Notes: generated from the sequence alone by a model not told the origin. A stretch of DNA of 64,000 nt from Acetobacter sp. UBA5411 (GCF_002409645.1 NZ_DHNR01000040.1:67954-131953), one strand, 5' to 3'; counted from the first letter of the stretch, positions 18,247 through 27,265 are shown. Program-made: numbers and translations.

Positions 18247-19215
18247 TCACTCACTACCCCTGAACAGAGTTTTCAGTCCGAGACGCTGACACATCTCACC
18301 CGCAACGATGGGCGTATCGTCAAGAGGCTGAACCGGCCAGTGTTCAAGCTCGCCTTCAAACATGCGTATCCTACCGCATTTCTCCAATGTTTCGAGAAAC
18401 AGCCCAATTCTGCGCGACTTTCCCGGCAGACGCTGCACATACACTGGCGCTGCACTCGCCACCGCTTCCGAAACCATTGACACACTATCGGCCGTAACGA
18501 TCAGCCAGTCCGCGCAAGCAATCAGCCCTCGATAAGGATTGTCATCGCCTCCGCTCCATAAGGTGCCACGCACACTCTCAACAGCATCGCGCAACACCGC
18601 CGTCGCTTCAGGCGCAGTACGACGGGACGTTGTGATGAAAAGATTCGCGCCGGTTCGTCTTGCAACGCTCGCCAGTCGATCGGCAAAACTTTCCGCCTCT
18701 TCTCGTCCAAACCGGAAACGTCCATTCGCGCCACCTACCAGAACAGCGAGTAGTGGACGCCCTGATACGTTCAACCTGTCCCGCCACCGTGCACGAGCTT
18801 CTGCCAGTTTCGCCGCTGTCAAACCATGCAATGCCGTACGGCTGAGCAGGACATTCGGTCCCTCAATCTCATCATGATAATTGGCGATCACCAGATCGAA
18901 CCGGTCCGACCGGATCCGGGGATTCTGAATCTGCACGACGTGTCGTCCGCTACGACGCATTGCGGCACCAACAGCCCCTCCCTTTCCCGCTACGCTGAAC
19001 ACCAGATCATCGTGCAGTGGGTCCGGTTTTTGCGACAAGGCCCTTAATGGATGAGGCCAGAGAGAAGATGGCAGGCACCGATGCAGCAGTCCCGTAGCCT
19101 GCACCGAGTGAAACCGGGTGGGCAGGGCGACATATTCCGCCAGACCAAATGCCTGCGACCGCATGCCTGCGAGATCTTCGGCCACAACAGAAATTCCGGA
19201 CGGGGCATAGGGCAT
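18247..19215 (-). CDS. Mitochondrial-fission ELM1 family protein (DUF1022)
   Basis: This is a 322-residue protein of the ELM1/DUF1022 family, a GT-B-like fold of unknown bacterial function. Conserved blocks are VVQIQNPRIRSDRFDLVIANYHDEIEGPNVLLSRTALHGL, the LAVLVGGANGRFRFG loop, FITTSRRTAPE, NPYRGLIACADWLIVTADSVSMVSEA and PVYVQRLPGKSRR. The glycine-rich loop and the TADSVSMVSEA helix resemble sugar-nucleotide-binding glycosyltransferases. I prefer ATG 19215, which has GAGGTG nine bases upstream; GTG 19260 would add 15 residues without a ribosome-binding site. It is upstream of the SGNH protein gene on the same strand but 411 bp away. Confidence 0.8.
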   Translation of the reverse strand: MPYAPSGISVVAEDLAGMRSQAFGLAEYVALPTRFHSVQATGLLHRCLPSSLWPHPLRALSQKPDPLHDDLVFSVAGKGGAVGAAMRRSGRHVVQIQNPRIRSDRFDLVIANYHDEIEGPNVLLSRTALHGLTAAKLAEARARWRDRLNVSGRPLLAVLVGGANGRFRFGREEAESFADRLASVARRTGANLFITTSRRTAPEATAVLRDAVESVRGTLWSGGDDNPYRGLIACADWLIVTADSVSMVSEAVASAAPVYVQRLPGKSRRIGLFLETLEKCGRIRMFEGELEHWPVQPLDDTPIVAGEMCQRLGLKTLFRGSE

Positions 19216-19574
19216 TGCGGAAAGCACCTCATCACAGGGGCACATGAGGTGGAGCCTCACTGATGTCGAAAGGAACGCTGCTTCGTCCCTGCCCTTTTAT
19301 GGGATTTTCTCCCGTTTACGAAACACTGGAAACGAATACCGTCTTCCATACTGGAATAAAAAGGAAGTCTCTTCCCCAACTCGGGGCACGGGATACGCTT
19401 CCTGATCTCAGCGGAGTCATCCCCTGTTACATACCGCCAAGACGACAAAAGTTCATATGGCAGTGATCCATTTGACAGTTGACAACTCTGTCTGAAGCGG
19501 TCCTCTAACAGTCCGGCGTCTGCCCCGGCAGCGGTCAGCGCCTGCAATAAGAACGCAAGAAGCAGAGGCTAGTC
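19216..19574. promoter_or_regulatory. Divergent upstream region of the ELM1-family gene and eno
   Basis: This 359-bp region contains no supported gene. Two overlapping TTGACA hexamers (19472-19477 and 19479-19484) lie about 100 bp before the enolase start and could be -35 elements, but no convincing -10 box follows at 17 bp. A short reverse frame here has no family resemblance. Confidence 0.35.
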
Positions 19575-20852
19575 ATGAGCGCCATTGTCGACATCATCGC
19601 CCGCGAAATTCTGGACAGTCGAGGCAATCCCACCGTTGAAGTTGAAGTCGAACTGGCTTCCGGCGTCACCGGTCGCGCAGCCGTTCCCTCCGGCGCATCA
19701 ACGGGCGCGCACGAAGCCGTAGAACTCCGTGACGGCGACACGTCCCGTTATGGCGGCAAGGGCGTCCTGAAAGCCTGCGAGAATGTCGAAAGCGAGATTT
19801 TCCCGACGCTTCAGGGTGCAGAATCCCAGGACCAGATCGACATCGACAACGCGATGATCGAACTCGATGGCACACCGAACAAGAGCCGCATGGGTGCGAA
19901 CGCCATTCTCGGCGTGTCCCTCGCCGTGGCCAAGGCTTCCGCCGCCGAACTGGAAATCCCGCTTTATCGTTATGTCGGCGGCCCGTTCGCTCACGTCCTG
20001 CCGGTCCCGATGATGAACATCATCAATGGCGGCGAGCACGCAGACAACCCGATCGACATTCAGGAATTCATGATCCAGCCTGTCGGTGCGCCAACAGTGG
20101 CCGACGCCATCCGCTGGGGCTCGGAAATCTTCCACCAACTGAAAAAGTCACTGTCCGCTGATGGTTTCGCCACCAACGTGGGCGACGAAGGTGGTTTTGC
20201 GCCCAACCTGAAGTCCGCTGACGAGGCGCTCACCTACATCACCCGCGCCGTTGAAGCCGCAGGCTACCGCCCGGGCGAGGATGTGACATTCGCGCTCGAT
20301 TGCGCCGCCACCGAATATTACAAGGACGGCAAGTATGTCCTCGCTGGCGAAGGCAAGACGCTGGATGCCGGTGGCATCGTCGCTTACCTCGAAGATCTGA
20401 CGAAGCGTTTCCCCATCGTCTCCATCGAGGACGGCGTGGCCGAGGATGACTGGGAAGGCTGGACCCTGCTGACACAGGCGCTTGGCAAGTCCGTGCAGTT
20501 GGTCGGTGACGATCTGTTCGTGACCAACCCCGTCCGTCTGGCGCGGGGTATCGAGGACGGCGTGGCGAACGCCCTGCTCGTGAAGGTGAACCAGATCGGC
20601 ACGCTGACCGAAACGCTGGCCGCCATGGAAATGGCCCATCGCGCTGGCTACAAGTGCGTGATGAGCCATCGTTCCGGCGAGACGGAAGACACCACCATTT
20701 CCGATCTCGCAGTGGCCACGAACTGCGGTCAGATCAAGACCGGTTCGCTCTGCCGCTCGGATCGCACGGCGAAATACAACCAGCTGATGCGCATCGAGCA
20801 GGAGCTGGCGACAGCCGCAGCCTATGCAGGCCGCACGATCCTGAAGAAGTAG
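19575..20852 (+). CDS. eno: Enolase
   Basis: This is a 425-residue glycolytic enolase, which interconverts 2-phosphoglycerate and phosphoenolpyruvate with Mg2+. All family signatures are present: AREILDSRGNPTVEVEV, the PSGASTGAHEAVELRD loop, PVPMMNIINGGEHADN, the GDEGGFAPN loop with the general-acid Glu, VSIEDGVAEDDW, the LVGDDLFVTN metal ligand, LVKVNQIGTLTET with the base Lys, and MSHRSGETEDTTISDLAVA. The length is normal. It is followed by ftsB, an arrangement common in alphaproteobacteria. Confidence 0.98.
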   Translation: MSAIVDIIAREILDSRGNPTVEVEVELASGVTGRAAVPSGASTGAHEAVELRDGDTSRYGGKGVLKACENVESEIFPTLQGAESQDQIDIDNAMIELDGTPNKSRMGANAILGVSLAVAKASAAELEIPLYRYVGGPFAHVLPVPMMNIINGGEHADNPIDIQEFMIQPVGAPTVADAIRWGSEIFHQLKKSLSADGFATNVGDEGGFAPNLKSADEALTYITRAVEAAGYRPGEDVTFALDCAATEYYKDGKYVLAGEGKTLDAGGIVAYLEDLTKRFPIVSIEDGVAEDDWEGWTLLTQALGKSVQLVGDDLFVTNPVRLARGIEDGVANALLVKVNQIGTLTETLAAMEMAHRAGYKCVMSHRSGETEDTTISDLAVATNCGQIKTGSLCRSDRTAKYNQLMRIEQELATAAAYAGRTILKK

Positions 20853-20864
20853 GATTGCACTCAT

Positions 20865-20894
20865 CTGTCCCCGGCTATCTATGGTCGGGGACAG
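20865..20894 (+). terminator. Hairpin after eno
   Basis: A perfect 9-bp GC-rich stem (CTGTCCCCG with CGGGGACAG) with a 12-base loop lies 12 bp after the enolase stop. No T-run follows, so it may attenuate or protect the 3' end rather than terminate fully before ftsB. Confidence 0.45.
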
Positions 20895-21032
20895 GTCTGT
20901 GATCTGGAAACGACTAAAACTTCCCGAAATGTAATTATTCAGCCATTTCGCCTTTTTTAAGCCACATCTTGCAATACGGTAGGGGACAGGCTTGAAACCC
21001 TTGGTTCGATTCTCCCGGAGGTCCCGATTCGT

Positions 21033-21362
21033 ATGCAGCTTGGCCGGATAATCCGACGCGCCGTCAACGCGGTTCTCCCCCCCTCCGTCTTTCTCGCTCT
21101 TACCGGGTATTTCTGCTGGCAGGCCACGCAAGGCGCGCATGGCCTGAAATCCTATCACGAGCAGCTTCACCTGCTTGATGAGGCTCACGAGTCCCAGGCT
21201 AACGCTGTGACGGAACAGGCGGCCTGGCGTCGTCGTGTGGCGGGCCTGAGCGAAGGCGCGCTGAATGCGGACATTCTGGATGAGCGCGCCCGCGCGATGC
21301 TCAATCTGGCCAACCCCAACGATATTGTCGTGCCTTACGACAAGCACGCGCAGCTTTTCTGA
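21033..21362 (+). CDS. ftsB: Septum formation initiator FtsB/DivIC
   Basis: This is a 109-residue bitopic cell-division protein. It has a short basic cytoplasmic N-terminus (MQLGRIIRRAVN), one membrane helix (LPPSVFLALTGYFCWQA) and a periplasmic coiled-coil-like segment (about 40-75). The C-terminal LNADILDERARAMLNLANPNDIVV is the part most conserved in alphaproteobacterial DivIC proteins. FtsB links FtsL and FtsQ in the divisome. A GGAGG lies 11 bases before the ATG. Its place after eno supports the call despite low sequence conservation in the family. Confidence 0.85.
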   Translation: MQLGRIIRRAVNAVLPPSVFLALTGYFCWQATQGAHGLKSYHEQLHLLDEAHESQANAVTEQAAWRRRVAGLSEGALNADILDERARAMLNLANPNDIVVPYDKHAQLF

Positions 21363-21378
21363 GACTGCATCAAGGAAG

Positions 21379-21492
21379 GTCACCTTTTTGAAAAAGGTGA
21401 CACCCGGAATCCTTTGATTTCAATAAGTTAATAGAAAACAAAACGGGTTCAAAGGGACTGCGTCCCTTTGTGGGGCGCGGGGCAAAGCCCCG
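21379..21492. repeat. REP-like palindromic cluster, copy 1
   Basis: Three hairpins lie in the ftsB-rpmG gap: GTCACCTTTTT/AAAAAGGTGAC (21379-21401), AAAGGGAC-TGC-GTCCCTTT (21451-21469) and CGGGGC-AAA-GCCCCG (21478-21492). The last two, with the GTGGGG spacer between them, recur in reverse orientation at 23120-23157. This marks a dispersed repetitive extragenic element. Confidence 0.65.
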
Positions 21493-21517
21493 TAAATCCC
21501 TCCCCATAGCCCAAAGA

Positions 21518-21549
21518 AAAAGCGCCGTTCCCGAAGGAATGGCGCTTTT
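21518..21549 (-). terminator. Bidirectional Rho-independent terminator between ftsB and rpmG
   Basis: A 14-bp stem (AAAAGCGCCGTTCC with GGAATGGCGCTTTT, one G-U pair) with a CGAA tetraloop and A/T runs on both sides lies between the convergent ftsB and rpmG genes. It can terminate both transcripts. Confidence 0.88.
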
Positions 21550-21578
21550 CTTGTAGGCTGCGTTTTGAAGCGCAGGCC

Positions 21579-21746
21579 TTATTTGATTTTCGCTTCACGG
21601 AAGACGACGTGCTTGCGAGCAACCGGGTCGTACTTCTTCAGCTCGAGCTTGCCGGTCTGGGCGCGCGCGTTCTTTTTGGTGACGTAGAAATATCCGGTGT
21701 CTGCGGAGGAGACGAGCCGGATCTGGATGACGTTGGACTTTGCCAT
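21579..21746 (-). CDS. rpmG: 50S ribosomal protein L33
   Basis: This is a 55-residue L33 with MAKSNVIQIRLVSSADTGYFYVTKKN, then RAQTGKLELKKYDPVARKHVVFREAKIK, a complete match to the bacterial family of about 55 residues. It lacks the CxxC pairs of zinc-binding L33, so it is the zinc-independent form. I chose the internal ATG at 21746; the frame stays open upstream but that extension has no L33 character. It is divergent from moeA and followed by a strong terminator. Confidence 0.96.
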   Translation of the reverse strand: MAKSNVIQIRLVSSADTGYFYVTKKNARAQTGKLELKKYDPVARKHVVFREAKIK

Positions 21747-21903
21747 AAGATCCTCGGAATCGTGCCTGACCGCAGGTCCGGATTTGCACCCCTGATCGCG
21801 GCCGTGGTTCAAGTTCGGCGCAAATTGCGCATCCGAGGGCCTCAGGTCAAGCATTCATGCACCCCAAACGCCCCGGAAGCCCCAAAAAGTTTGGAAAAAG
21901 CCC

Positions 21904-23109
21904 ATGATCGAGGTCTCTGAAGCCCTTCATCGCATCCTTTCCGTCCTCCCCCTCCTCGGCACGGAAACCGTGTCGCTGACCGAGGCCTGCGGCCGCATCA
22001 CCGCTGCACCAGTGACGGCGCGCCTGTTCAATCCCCCCGCCGACGTCTCCTCCATGGATGGTTACGCTGTCAGAGCGACCGACACGGTGGAAGGCGCGAA
22101 ACTCCATGTCATCGGTGATATCCCCGCCGGTCATCCGAGCGACAGGGCGGTCACACCCGGCACCTGTCTGCGGATTTTCACGGGCAGTCTTGTGCCCGAA
22201 GGCGCGGATGCGATCCTGATTCAGGAAAACACCACCCGCGACGGCGATCACATCACAGTGACAGAGCCTGTCACCAGCGGACGCTTCATTCGCCGGAAAG
22301 GTCTGGATTTTTCCGAAGGCCAGACGGTTGTGCCAACTGGCAAAAGATTGTCGGCCCGCGATATCGGCATCGCGGCAGCGGCTAACTGCCCGTGGATCAC
22401 GGTTCGCAGGCGGCCTCGGGTCGCCATTCTCAGCACTGGCGATGAAATCGTTCTGCCCGGTGACACTGTACCGCCCGGCTCCATCGTCGGTTCAGCCGCT
22501 TTCATGCTCGCAGCTCTGCTGCGCAAGGCAGGAGCAGAGCCGATCATCCTGCCAGTCGCCCGCGACACGGTCGATTCGCTGACAGGCAGCACTCGGCAAC
22601 TGGACACGGTCGATCTGCTGCTGACCATCGGAGGGGCCAGTGTCGGTGATTATGATCTCGTCAAGAAAGCCCTTGGTGAGACAGGTCTGGTCACTGATTT
22701 CTGGAAGATCGCCATGCGTCCCGGCAAACCGCTGATGTTTGGCCAGATGAACGGGACACCCGTCATCGGACTGCCCGGCAATCCGGTCGCGGCTTTCGTG
22801 TGCAGCTTTGTGTTCGTGCTCCCTGCCCTCCGCGCCATGTCCGGCGAGGTCACAAAAGACGACAGCACCGAGCCTGCCCGTCTGGCCACGGACCTATCCG
22901 CTAATGACCAGCGCTTCGATTACCTCCGCGCCACACTGAGCCGGGACGAGAACGGCGTTCTCTGGGCGAAACCTTTCTCACGGCAGGTCTCCTCCATGAT
23001 GGCCCCGCTGGCCGACTGTGACGCGCTGCTACTGCGCGAACGCTTTGCGCCGGAAGCGAAGCAGGGGGAGGTTTGCCGGATTGTACGGCTACAAGGGCTG
23101 GTGGACTAA
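21904..23109 (+). CDS. moeA: Molybdopterin molybdenumtransferase MoeA
   Basis: This 401-residue MoeA inserts molybdate into adenylylated molybdopterin to complete the molybdenum cofactor. Conserved elements are NPPADVSSMDGYAVRA near residue 45, the GTCLRIFTGSLVPEGADAILIQE block, RRKGLDFSEGQ, the MoCF-type RPRVAILSTGDEIV and the LLTIGGASVGDYDLV strand, then FWKIAMRPGKPLMFG and the GLPGNPVAAFV loop. The length is usual. No other Moco gene adjoins it. It is divergent from rpmG and followed by a REP-like element. Confidence 0.95.
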   Translation: MIEVSEALHRILSVLPLLGTETVSLTEACGRITAAPVTARLFNPPADVSSMDGYAVRATDTVEGAKLHVIGDIPAGHPSDRAVTPGTCLRIFTGSLVPEGADAILIQENTTRDGDHITVTEPVTSGRFIRRKGLDFSEGQTVVPTGKRLSARDIGIAAAANCPWITVRRRPRVAILSTGDEIVLPGDTVPPGSIVGSAAFMLAALLRKAGAEPIILPVARDTVDSLTGSTRQLDTVDLLLTIGGASVGDYDLVKKALGETGLVTDFWKIAMRPGKPLMFGQMNGTPVIGLPGNPVAAFVCSFVFVLPALRAMSGEVTKDDSTEPARLATDLSANDQRFDYLRATLSRDENGVLWAKPFSRQVSSMMAPLADCDALLLRERFAPEAKQGEVCRIVRLQGLVD

Positions 23110-23509
23110 GGGTTCATTTCGGGGCTTTGCCCCGCCCCACCAAAGGCTCACCTTTGGAAACCGTTTGTGATCAATACATTGGGGTGAAGGGGCCTTTGGT
23201 CTCTTCCGGGTGCAGGCAAAGCCCATATCACTCCACGCAAGAGTCAGTCAGTTGTAATGGCACTCGTAACTTCAGAACGCGAGCGTCGTTCTTCACGTTC
23301 TCGAAGCTGCAAGCGAAGCATTGGAAGGATTTCTGGAAACGGGAATCCTTTTCACAAATTGCCTTGACAGAGACTCCACTGCCTCTCCAGTCTCGTCCTA
23401 CACGCCCGCTCAACACAGGTTGATGACGATCCGGAGTTCGCGCCTCCCGGAACAGGGATCATAGCGAAACTGGCCCACGGCCGGTTCAACTGTGGAAACT
23501 GGAGAGCGC
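23110..23509. other. Intergenic region between moeA and the amidohydrolase gene
   Basis: This 400-bp region has no supported gene. It begins with the REP-like element. A TTGACA at 23364-23369 lies about 140 bp before the amidohydrolase start, with no clear -10 partner. The rest has no recognisable structure. Confidence 0.4.
23120..23157. repeat. REP-like palindromic pair, copy 2 (inverted)
   Basis: Two hairpins, CGGGGC-TTT-GCCCCG (23120-23134) and CCAAAGG-CTCA-CCTTTGG (23140-23157), are joined by a CCCCAC spacer, 10 bp after moeA. This is the reverse complement of the right half of the element at 21451-21492, with divergence in the second loop. Confidence 0.65.
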
Positions 23510-24859
23510 ATGACAGCCGATCTTCTTGTTCATGATGCATACATCTACGTCGACCGCGACTGGGAAATTCCCTCTGGCTGGATCGCCATTAAGGATGGCC
23601 GCATTCAGGCCGTTGGCGACAGCAGCAACGAACCCGAGGCGAAGCGCCGCATCTCGGCCAATGGCAGATTGGTCACGCCGGGGCTGATCAACTGTCACCA
23701 TCACATGTACCAGAACCTGACCCGCTCCTTCGGACCGGTGACGAACGGCACGCTGTTTGAATGGCTGACCGGACTTTATCCACTCTGGGCGGAACTGGAC
23801 GCAGACTCCGTCTATCTTTCGACCTATGTCGCCATTGCCGAGCTTTTGCTGGGCGGCTGCACCACCTCGATGGATCACATGTATGTCCATCCCAAGCCCT
23901 TCCTGATCGACGCGCAGTTCAAGGCTGCGAACGAGATCGGCTATCGCTTCTATGCCACACGCGGTTCGATGACACGCTCGGTCGAGGATGGCGGACTGCC
24001 GCCTGCCTCTGTCGTCCAGAGCGAGGACGTGATTCTGGAAGACTCAGTTCGGTTGGTGGAAAAATTCCACGATGCCGCACCCGGCGCGATGAACCGTGTG
24101 GCTCTGGCACCCTGCTCACTGTTTTCCGTCACCGAACGGATCATGATGGAATCCGCCCGACTGGCCGAGAAACATAACCTGCGCCTGCACACCCACCTCG
24201 CCGAAGACCCGGAGGAAGATGCCTATTGTCAGGAGGTGTATGGCTGCACGCCGGTCGAGTATTTCGAACGCGTGGGATGGGCCACGCCGCGCTCATGGGT
24301 CGCGCATTTCATCTATCCCAAGCCCGAAGAAATCAGCCGCCTCGCCCATGCCGGCGTCTGCACGGCGCAATGTCCCTGCTCGAACATGATGATCGGCGGC
24401 GGTTCGGCGGACCTGATGGGCCTGCGGGCGCAGGGGATGCCGGTGGTGCTGGGCTGCGATGGCTCGGCCTCGACCGATAGCGCCTCACTCTGGCTCGAAG
24501 CCCGGACGGCGCTGCTTCTCGGTCGCTACAAGAACGGACCACATTCCATGTCGGCGCGCGATGCGCTGGACGCCGCGACGCGTGGGGGAGCCGCCTGTCT
24601 TGGGTGGGAAGAGATCGGTCATCTGCGGCCCGGAGCCTGTGCCGATCTGGTGATCTGGCAGATGTCCGAGGTTTCTCTGGCGGGAGCGCTGAGTGACCCG
24701 GTCGAGGCGCTGCTGCGGTGCGGTCCGGCAACGGCTGGCACCACCATCGTGAACGGCGTGCCGCTGGTCGAAAACGGTCTGCCCAACCTTCCCAACCTGA
24801 CCGACGTGCTGAAAGAGCACATGAAACAGGCACGGCGAATCCAGCGCCTGAATCCGTAA
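23510..24859 (+). CDS. Amidohydrolase, probable 8-oxoguanine deaminase (ATZ/TRZ group)
   Basis: This is a 449-residue metal-dependent amidohydrolase with a TIM-barrel fold. The metal signature HHH (63-65, in NCHHHMYQNLTR) follows the VTPGLIN strand. Further ligands are the His of LRLHTHLAED, the His of SWVAHFIYP and the Asp of LGCDGSASTDS. The NGTLFEWLTGLYPLWAELD stretch and the CTTSMDHMYVHP loop fit the 8-oxoguanine deaminase/hydroxyatrazine-hydrolase cluster; guanine-type or methylthioadenosine deaminases are alternatives. ATG 23510 is preceded by GGAGAG; a GTG at 23492 would add six residues. It converges on nadE. Confidence 0.8.
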   Translation: MTADLLVHDAYIYVDRDWEIPSGWIAIKDGRIQAVGDSSNEPEAKRRISANGRLVTPGLINCHHHMYQNLTRSFGPVTNGTLFEWLTGLYPLWAELDADSVYLSTYVAIAELLLGGCTTSMDHMYVHPKPFLIDAQFKAANEIGYRFYATRGSMTRSVEDGGLPPASVVQSEDVILEDSVRLVEKFHDAAPGAMNRVALAPCSLFSVTERIMMESARLAEKHNLRLHTHLAEDPEEDAYCQEVYGCTPVEYFERVGWATPRSWVAHFIYPKPEEISRLAHAGVCTAQCPCSNMMIGGGSADLMGLRAQGMPVVLGCDGSASTDSASLWLEARTALLLGRYKNGPHSMSARDALDAATRGGAACLGWEEIGHLRPGACADLVIWQMSEVSLAGALSDPVEALLRCGPATAGTTIVNGVPLVENGLPNLPNLTDVLKEHMKQARRIQRLNP

Positions 24860-24956
24860 CCTGACAATGCCTTCGAGCTGTTCAGGGAAGGAACGATCAA
24901 AGCACCGTATCGTCATACCCGTCGCCGCCCGATCTCTTTATGGAGAGCCGCTCTCC

Positions 24957-26996
24957 CTACGGCACATTCTTCTCGAGTTCCTCCAACCAGACCCGCGCAT
25001 TCCCGTCAGAGGGCGCACGCCAGTCGCCACGCGGAGACAAGGAGCCTCCCGCCACCACCTTGGGACCATTCGGCATGGCGGACCGCTTGAACTGACTGCT
25101 CGTAAAAAAGCGTTGGAGGAAGACGTGCAGCCAGTGCTTGATGGTCGGCAGGTCGTAGGCCTTGCGCTCATCCTCAGGAAAACCAGGCGGCCATGCGCCA
25201 CTATCCACCTCGTTCCACGCATGCCACGCAAGGAAGGCAATCTTGGACGGTCGGAAACCGTAACGCAGGACGTGGAACAGTGAGAAATCGTGCAGCGCAT
25301 AGGGACCAATGGTGGCCTCCGTGCTTTGCACCGCTCCATCCGCATCGGCGGGGATCAGTTCCGGTGAGATTTCCGTCGCAAGGATGGATTTCAGGATCTT
25401 CACAGTCTCCGGGCTGAACTGACCGGATGACATGAACCACCGGATCAGATGCTGGATCAGCGTCTTGGGCAGGCCCGCATTGACGTTGTAATGGGCCATC
25501 TGGTCGCCCACGCCATAGGTGCACCAGCCGAGCGCCAGCTCCGAGAGATCGCCCGTTCCCAGCACAATGCCGCCACGCTGGTTGGCCAGACGGAACAGGA
25601 AATCGGTCCGGAGACCGGCCTGCACGTTCTCGAACGTGATGTCATAGACCGGCTCGCCGCGCCCGTAGGGATGGTCGATCTGTTTCAGCATCAGTTCCGA
25701 AGCGGGACGGATGTCAATTTCATCGGCGGTCACGCCGAGCGCCTGCATCAGCGCATGGGCGTTGCTCTTCGTCGCGTCGCTGGTGCCGAAGCCCGGCATG
25801 GTGAAAGCGAGCACCGCGTTTCTTTTCAGCCCCAGCTCATCCGCAGCCCTGACGGCGATCAGCAGAGCCTGTGTGGAGTCCAGCCCTCCCGACACACCGA
25901 TCACCATCTTCCGCGCCCCCATGGCGGCAAGGCGCGTCCGGAGAGCGGAGACCTGAATGGTGCAGGCTTCGTAACAGTCCTGCGCCAACCTCGCCGGGTC
26001 CGCGGGAACAAACGGGAAGCGTGGCACGTCGCGCATCAGTCCCAGATCAGACGCCGGAGGCCCAAATCTCCTGACGATCCGCCGCCACAGACCACCCTCC
26101 TCTTCAACCGATGCATTGGTCGCAAAGGACGTCATTCGCATCCGCTCCTGACGCAGCAGATCGAGATCGATGTCAGCCAGCACATGGCGTGCCCCGTTCG
26201 GGAAACGGTCACTCGCTTTCAGCAGGTGACCGTTCTCAAAGATGGACACCTGACCGTCCCATGCCACATCGGTTGTGGATTCCCCTTCCCCCGCAGCGGC
26301 ATAGAGATAGGCGGCGTGGCAGCGATCGGACTGGGAGCGGCAGAGCATATCCCGCACCTCCGCCTTGCCGACCGTGATGTCGCTGGCAGACAGGTTGGCG
26401 ATCACGCTGGCCCCAGCCAGTGCTGCGCGGGTGCTGGGTGGCAACGGCACCCACAGATCCTCACAGATTTCCACACCGACACAGAAGCCGGGAATGTCAC
26501 GTGCCTCGAACAGAAGGTCCGTGCCGAACGGCAATTCTCTGCCCGCAACGTGAATCATGTCCCCCACGATGCCTGCGCCCGGTGTGAACTGCCGGGCTTC
26601 ATAAAACTCGCGATAATTCGGCAGGTAGGATTTGGGGACGATACCGAGGATTTCGCCCCGATGGATGGCTATGGCGCAGTTATAGAGCGCGTCATGGTGA
26701 CGCAGCGGCGCACCGATCAGGATAAGGGGGAGCAACGTGCTGGTGGCGCGGGCAATCTCCCCGACCGCCTCCTCTACTGCGTCCAGTAGCACATCCTGCT
26801 GACGCAGATCGTCAATGGCATATCCAGAAAGACCAAGTTCAGGGAACACGGTCAGCACCGCGCCCTGTTCGGAACAGGCCGAGACACATTCAATGATGCG
26901 CGCAGCGTTCAGGCGTGGATCGGCAAGCCCCACCGGCAGGGTGCAGGCCGCAACACGAGCGAAACCGTGCCGATAAAGGGAATGGAAGTCCCGCAT
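24957..26996 (-). CDS. nadE: Glutamine-dependent NAD+ synthetase
   Basis: This 679-residue two-domain enzyme amidates nicotinic acid adenine dinucleotide to NAD+. The N-terminal nitrilase-type glutaminase has the Glu of VFPELGLSGY, the Lys of VPKSYLPNYREFYEARQF and the nucleophile Cys of CVGVEICEDLWVP. The C-terminal synthetase has the P-loop VIGVSGGLDSTQALL, the TMPGFGTSDATKSNA segment and VLGTGDLSELALGWCTYGVGD. This is the long glutamine-dependent form. ATG 26996 has GAGGG five bases upstream, whereas the GTG at 27008 has no ribosome-binding site. It is divergent from accD. Confidence 0.95.
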   Translation of the reverse strand: MRDFHSLYRHGFARVAACTLPVGLADPRLNAARIIECVSACSEQGAVLTVFPELGLSGYAIDDLRQQDVLLDAVEEAVGEIARATSTLLPLILIGAPLRHHDALYNCAIAIHRGEILGIVPKSYLPNYREFYEARQFTPGAGIVGDMIHVAGRELPFGTDLLFEARDIPGFCVGVEICEDLWVPLPPSTRAALAGASVIANLSASDITVGKAEVRDMLCRSQSDRCHAAYLYAAAGEGESTTDVAWDGQVSIFENGHLLKASDRFPNGARHVLADIDLDLLRQERMRMTSFATNASVEEEGGLWRRIVRRFGPPASDLGLMRDVPRFPFVPADPARLAQDCYEACTIQVSALRTRLAAMGARKMVIGVSGGLDSTQALLIAVRAADELGLKRNAVLAFTMPGFGTSDATKSNAHALMQALGVTADEIDIRPASELMLKQIDHPYGRGEPVYDITFENVQAGLRTDFLFRLANQRGGIVLGTGDLSELALGWCTYGVGDQMAHYNVNAGLPKTLIQHLIRWFMSSGQFSPETVKILKSILATEISPELIPADADGAVQSTEATIGPYALHDFSLFHVLRYGFRPSKIAFLAWHAWNEVDSGAWPPGFPEDERKAYDLPTIKHWLHVFLQRFFTSSQFKRSAMPNGPKVVAGGSLSPRGDWRAPSDGNARVWLEELEKNVP

Positions 26997-27265
26997 GGGT
27001 GCCCTCACGCAATCCGTAATGTATCAGAAGACCATTCTATAGTCGGAGCAACCGGCGCAGGCCAAACAGCTTCTTGTGTAACCAGAATATGGTTTCTGCC
27101 GCTTTCCTGAATTTTTCCGACAGGAGACCGTCAGCCTCTCTATTCGGAGAAAACGTCTACATACTTGGCAGAGCGCCGCAGGAAAGCTATGCAGTGCCCC
27201 CTTGCGTCCATTCCTGCTGTCATGGGATGCGACTGACCGTTTTGTTTTTTGTGCGGAGTTGAGGC

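Noticed and set aside
19257..19547. 96-codon minus-strand open frame upstream of the ELM1-family gene
   Set aside because: It has no family resemblance and a mixed, frame-shadow-like composition, and it occupies the probable eno promoter region.
20993..21027. tRNA-like 3' end (GGTTCGATTCTCC) before ftsB
   Set aside because: The T-arm-like string has no matching acceptor, D-arm or anticodon stem upstream and no CCA. The same bases supply the GGAGG ribosome-binding site of ftsB.
23228..23416. 62-codon minus-strand frame in the moeA-amidohydrolase gap
   Set aside because: It has no similarity or ribosome-binding site and its composition is like the surrounding non-coding DNA.
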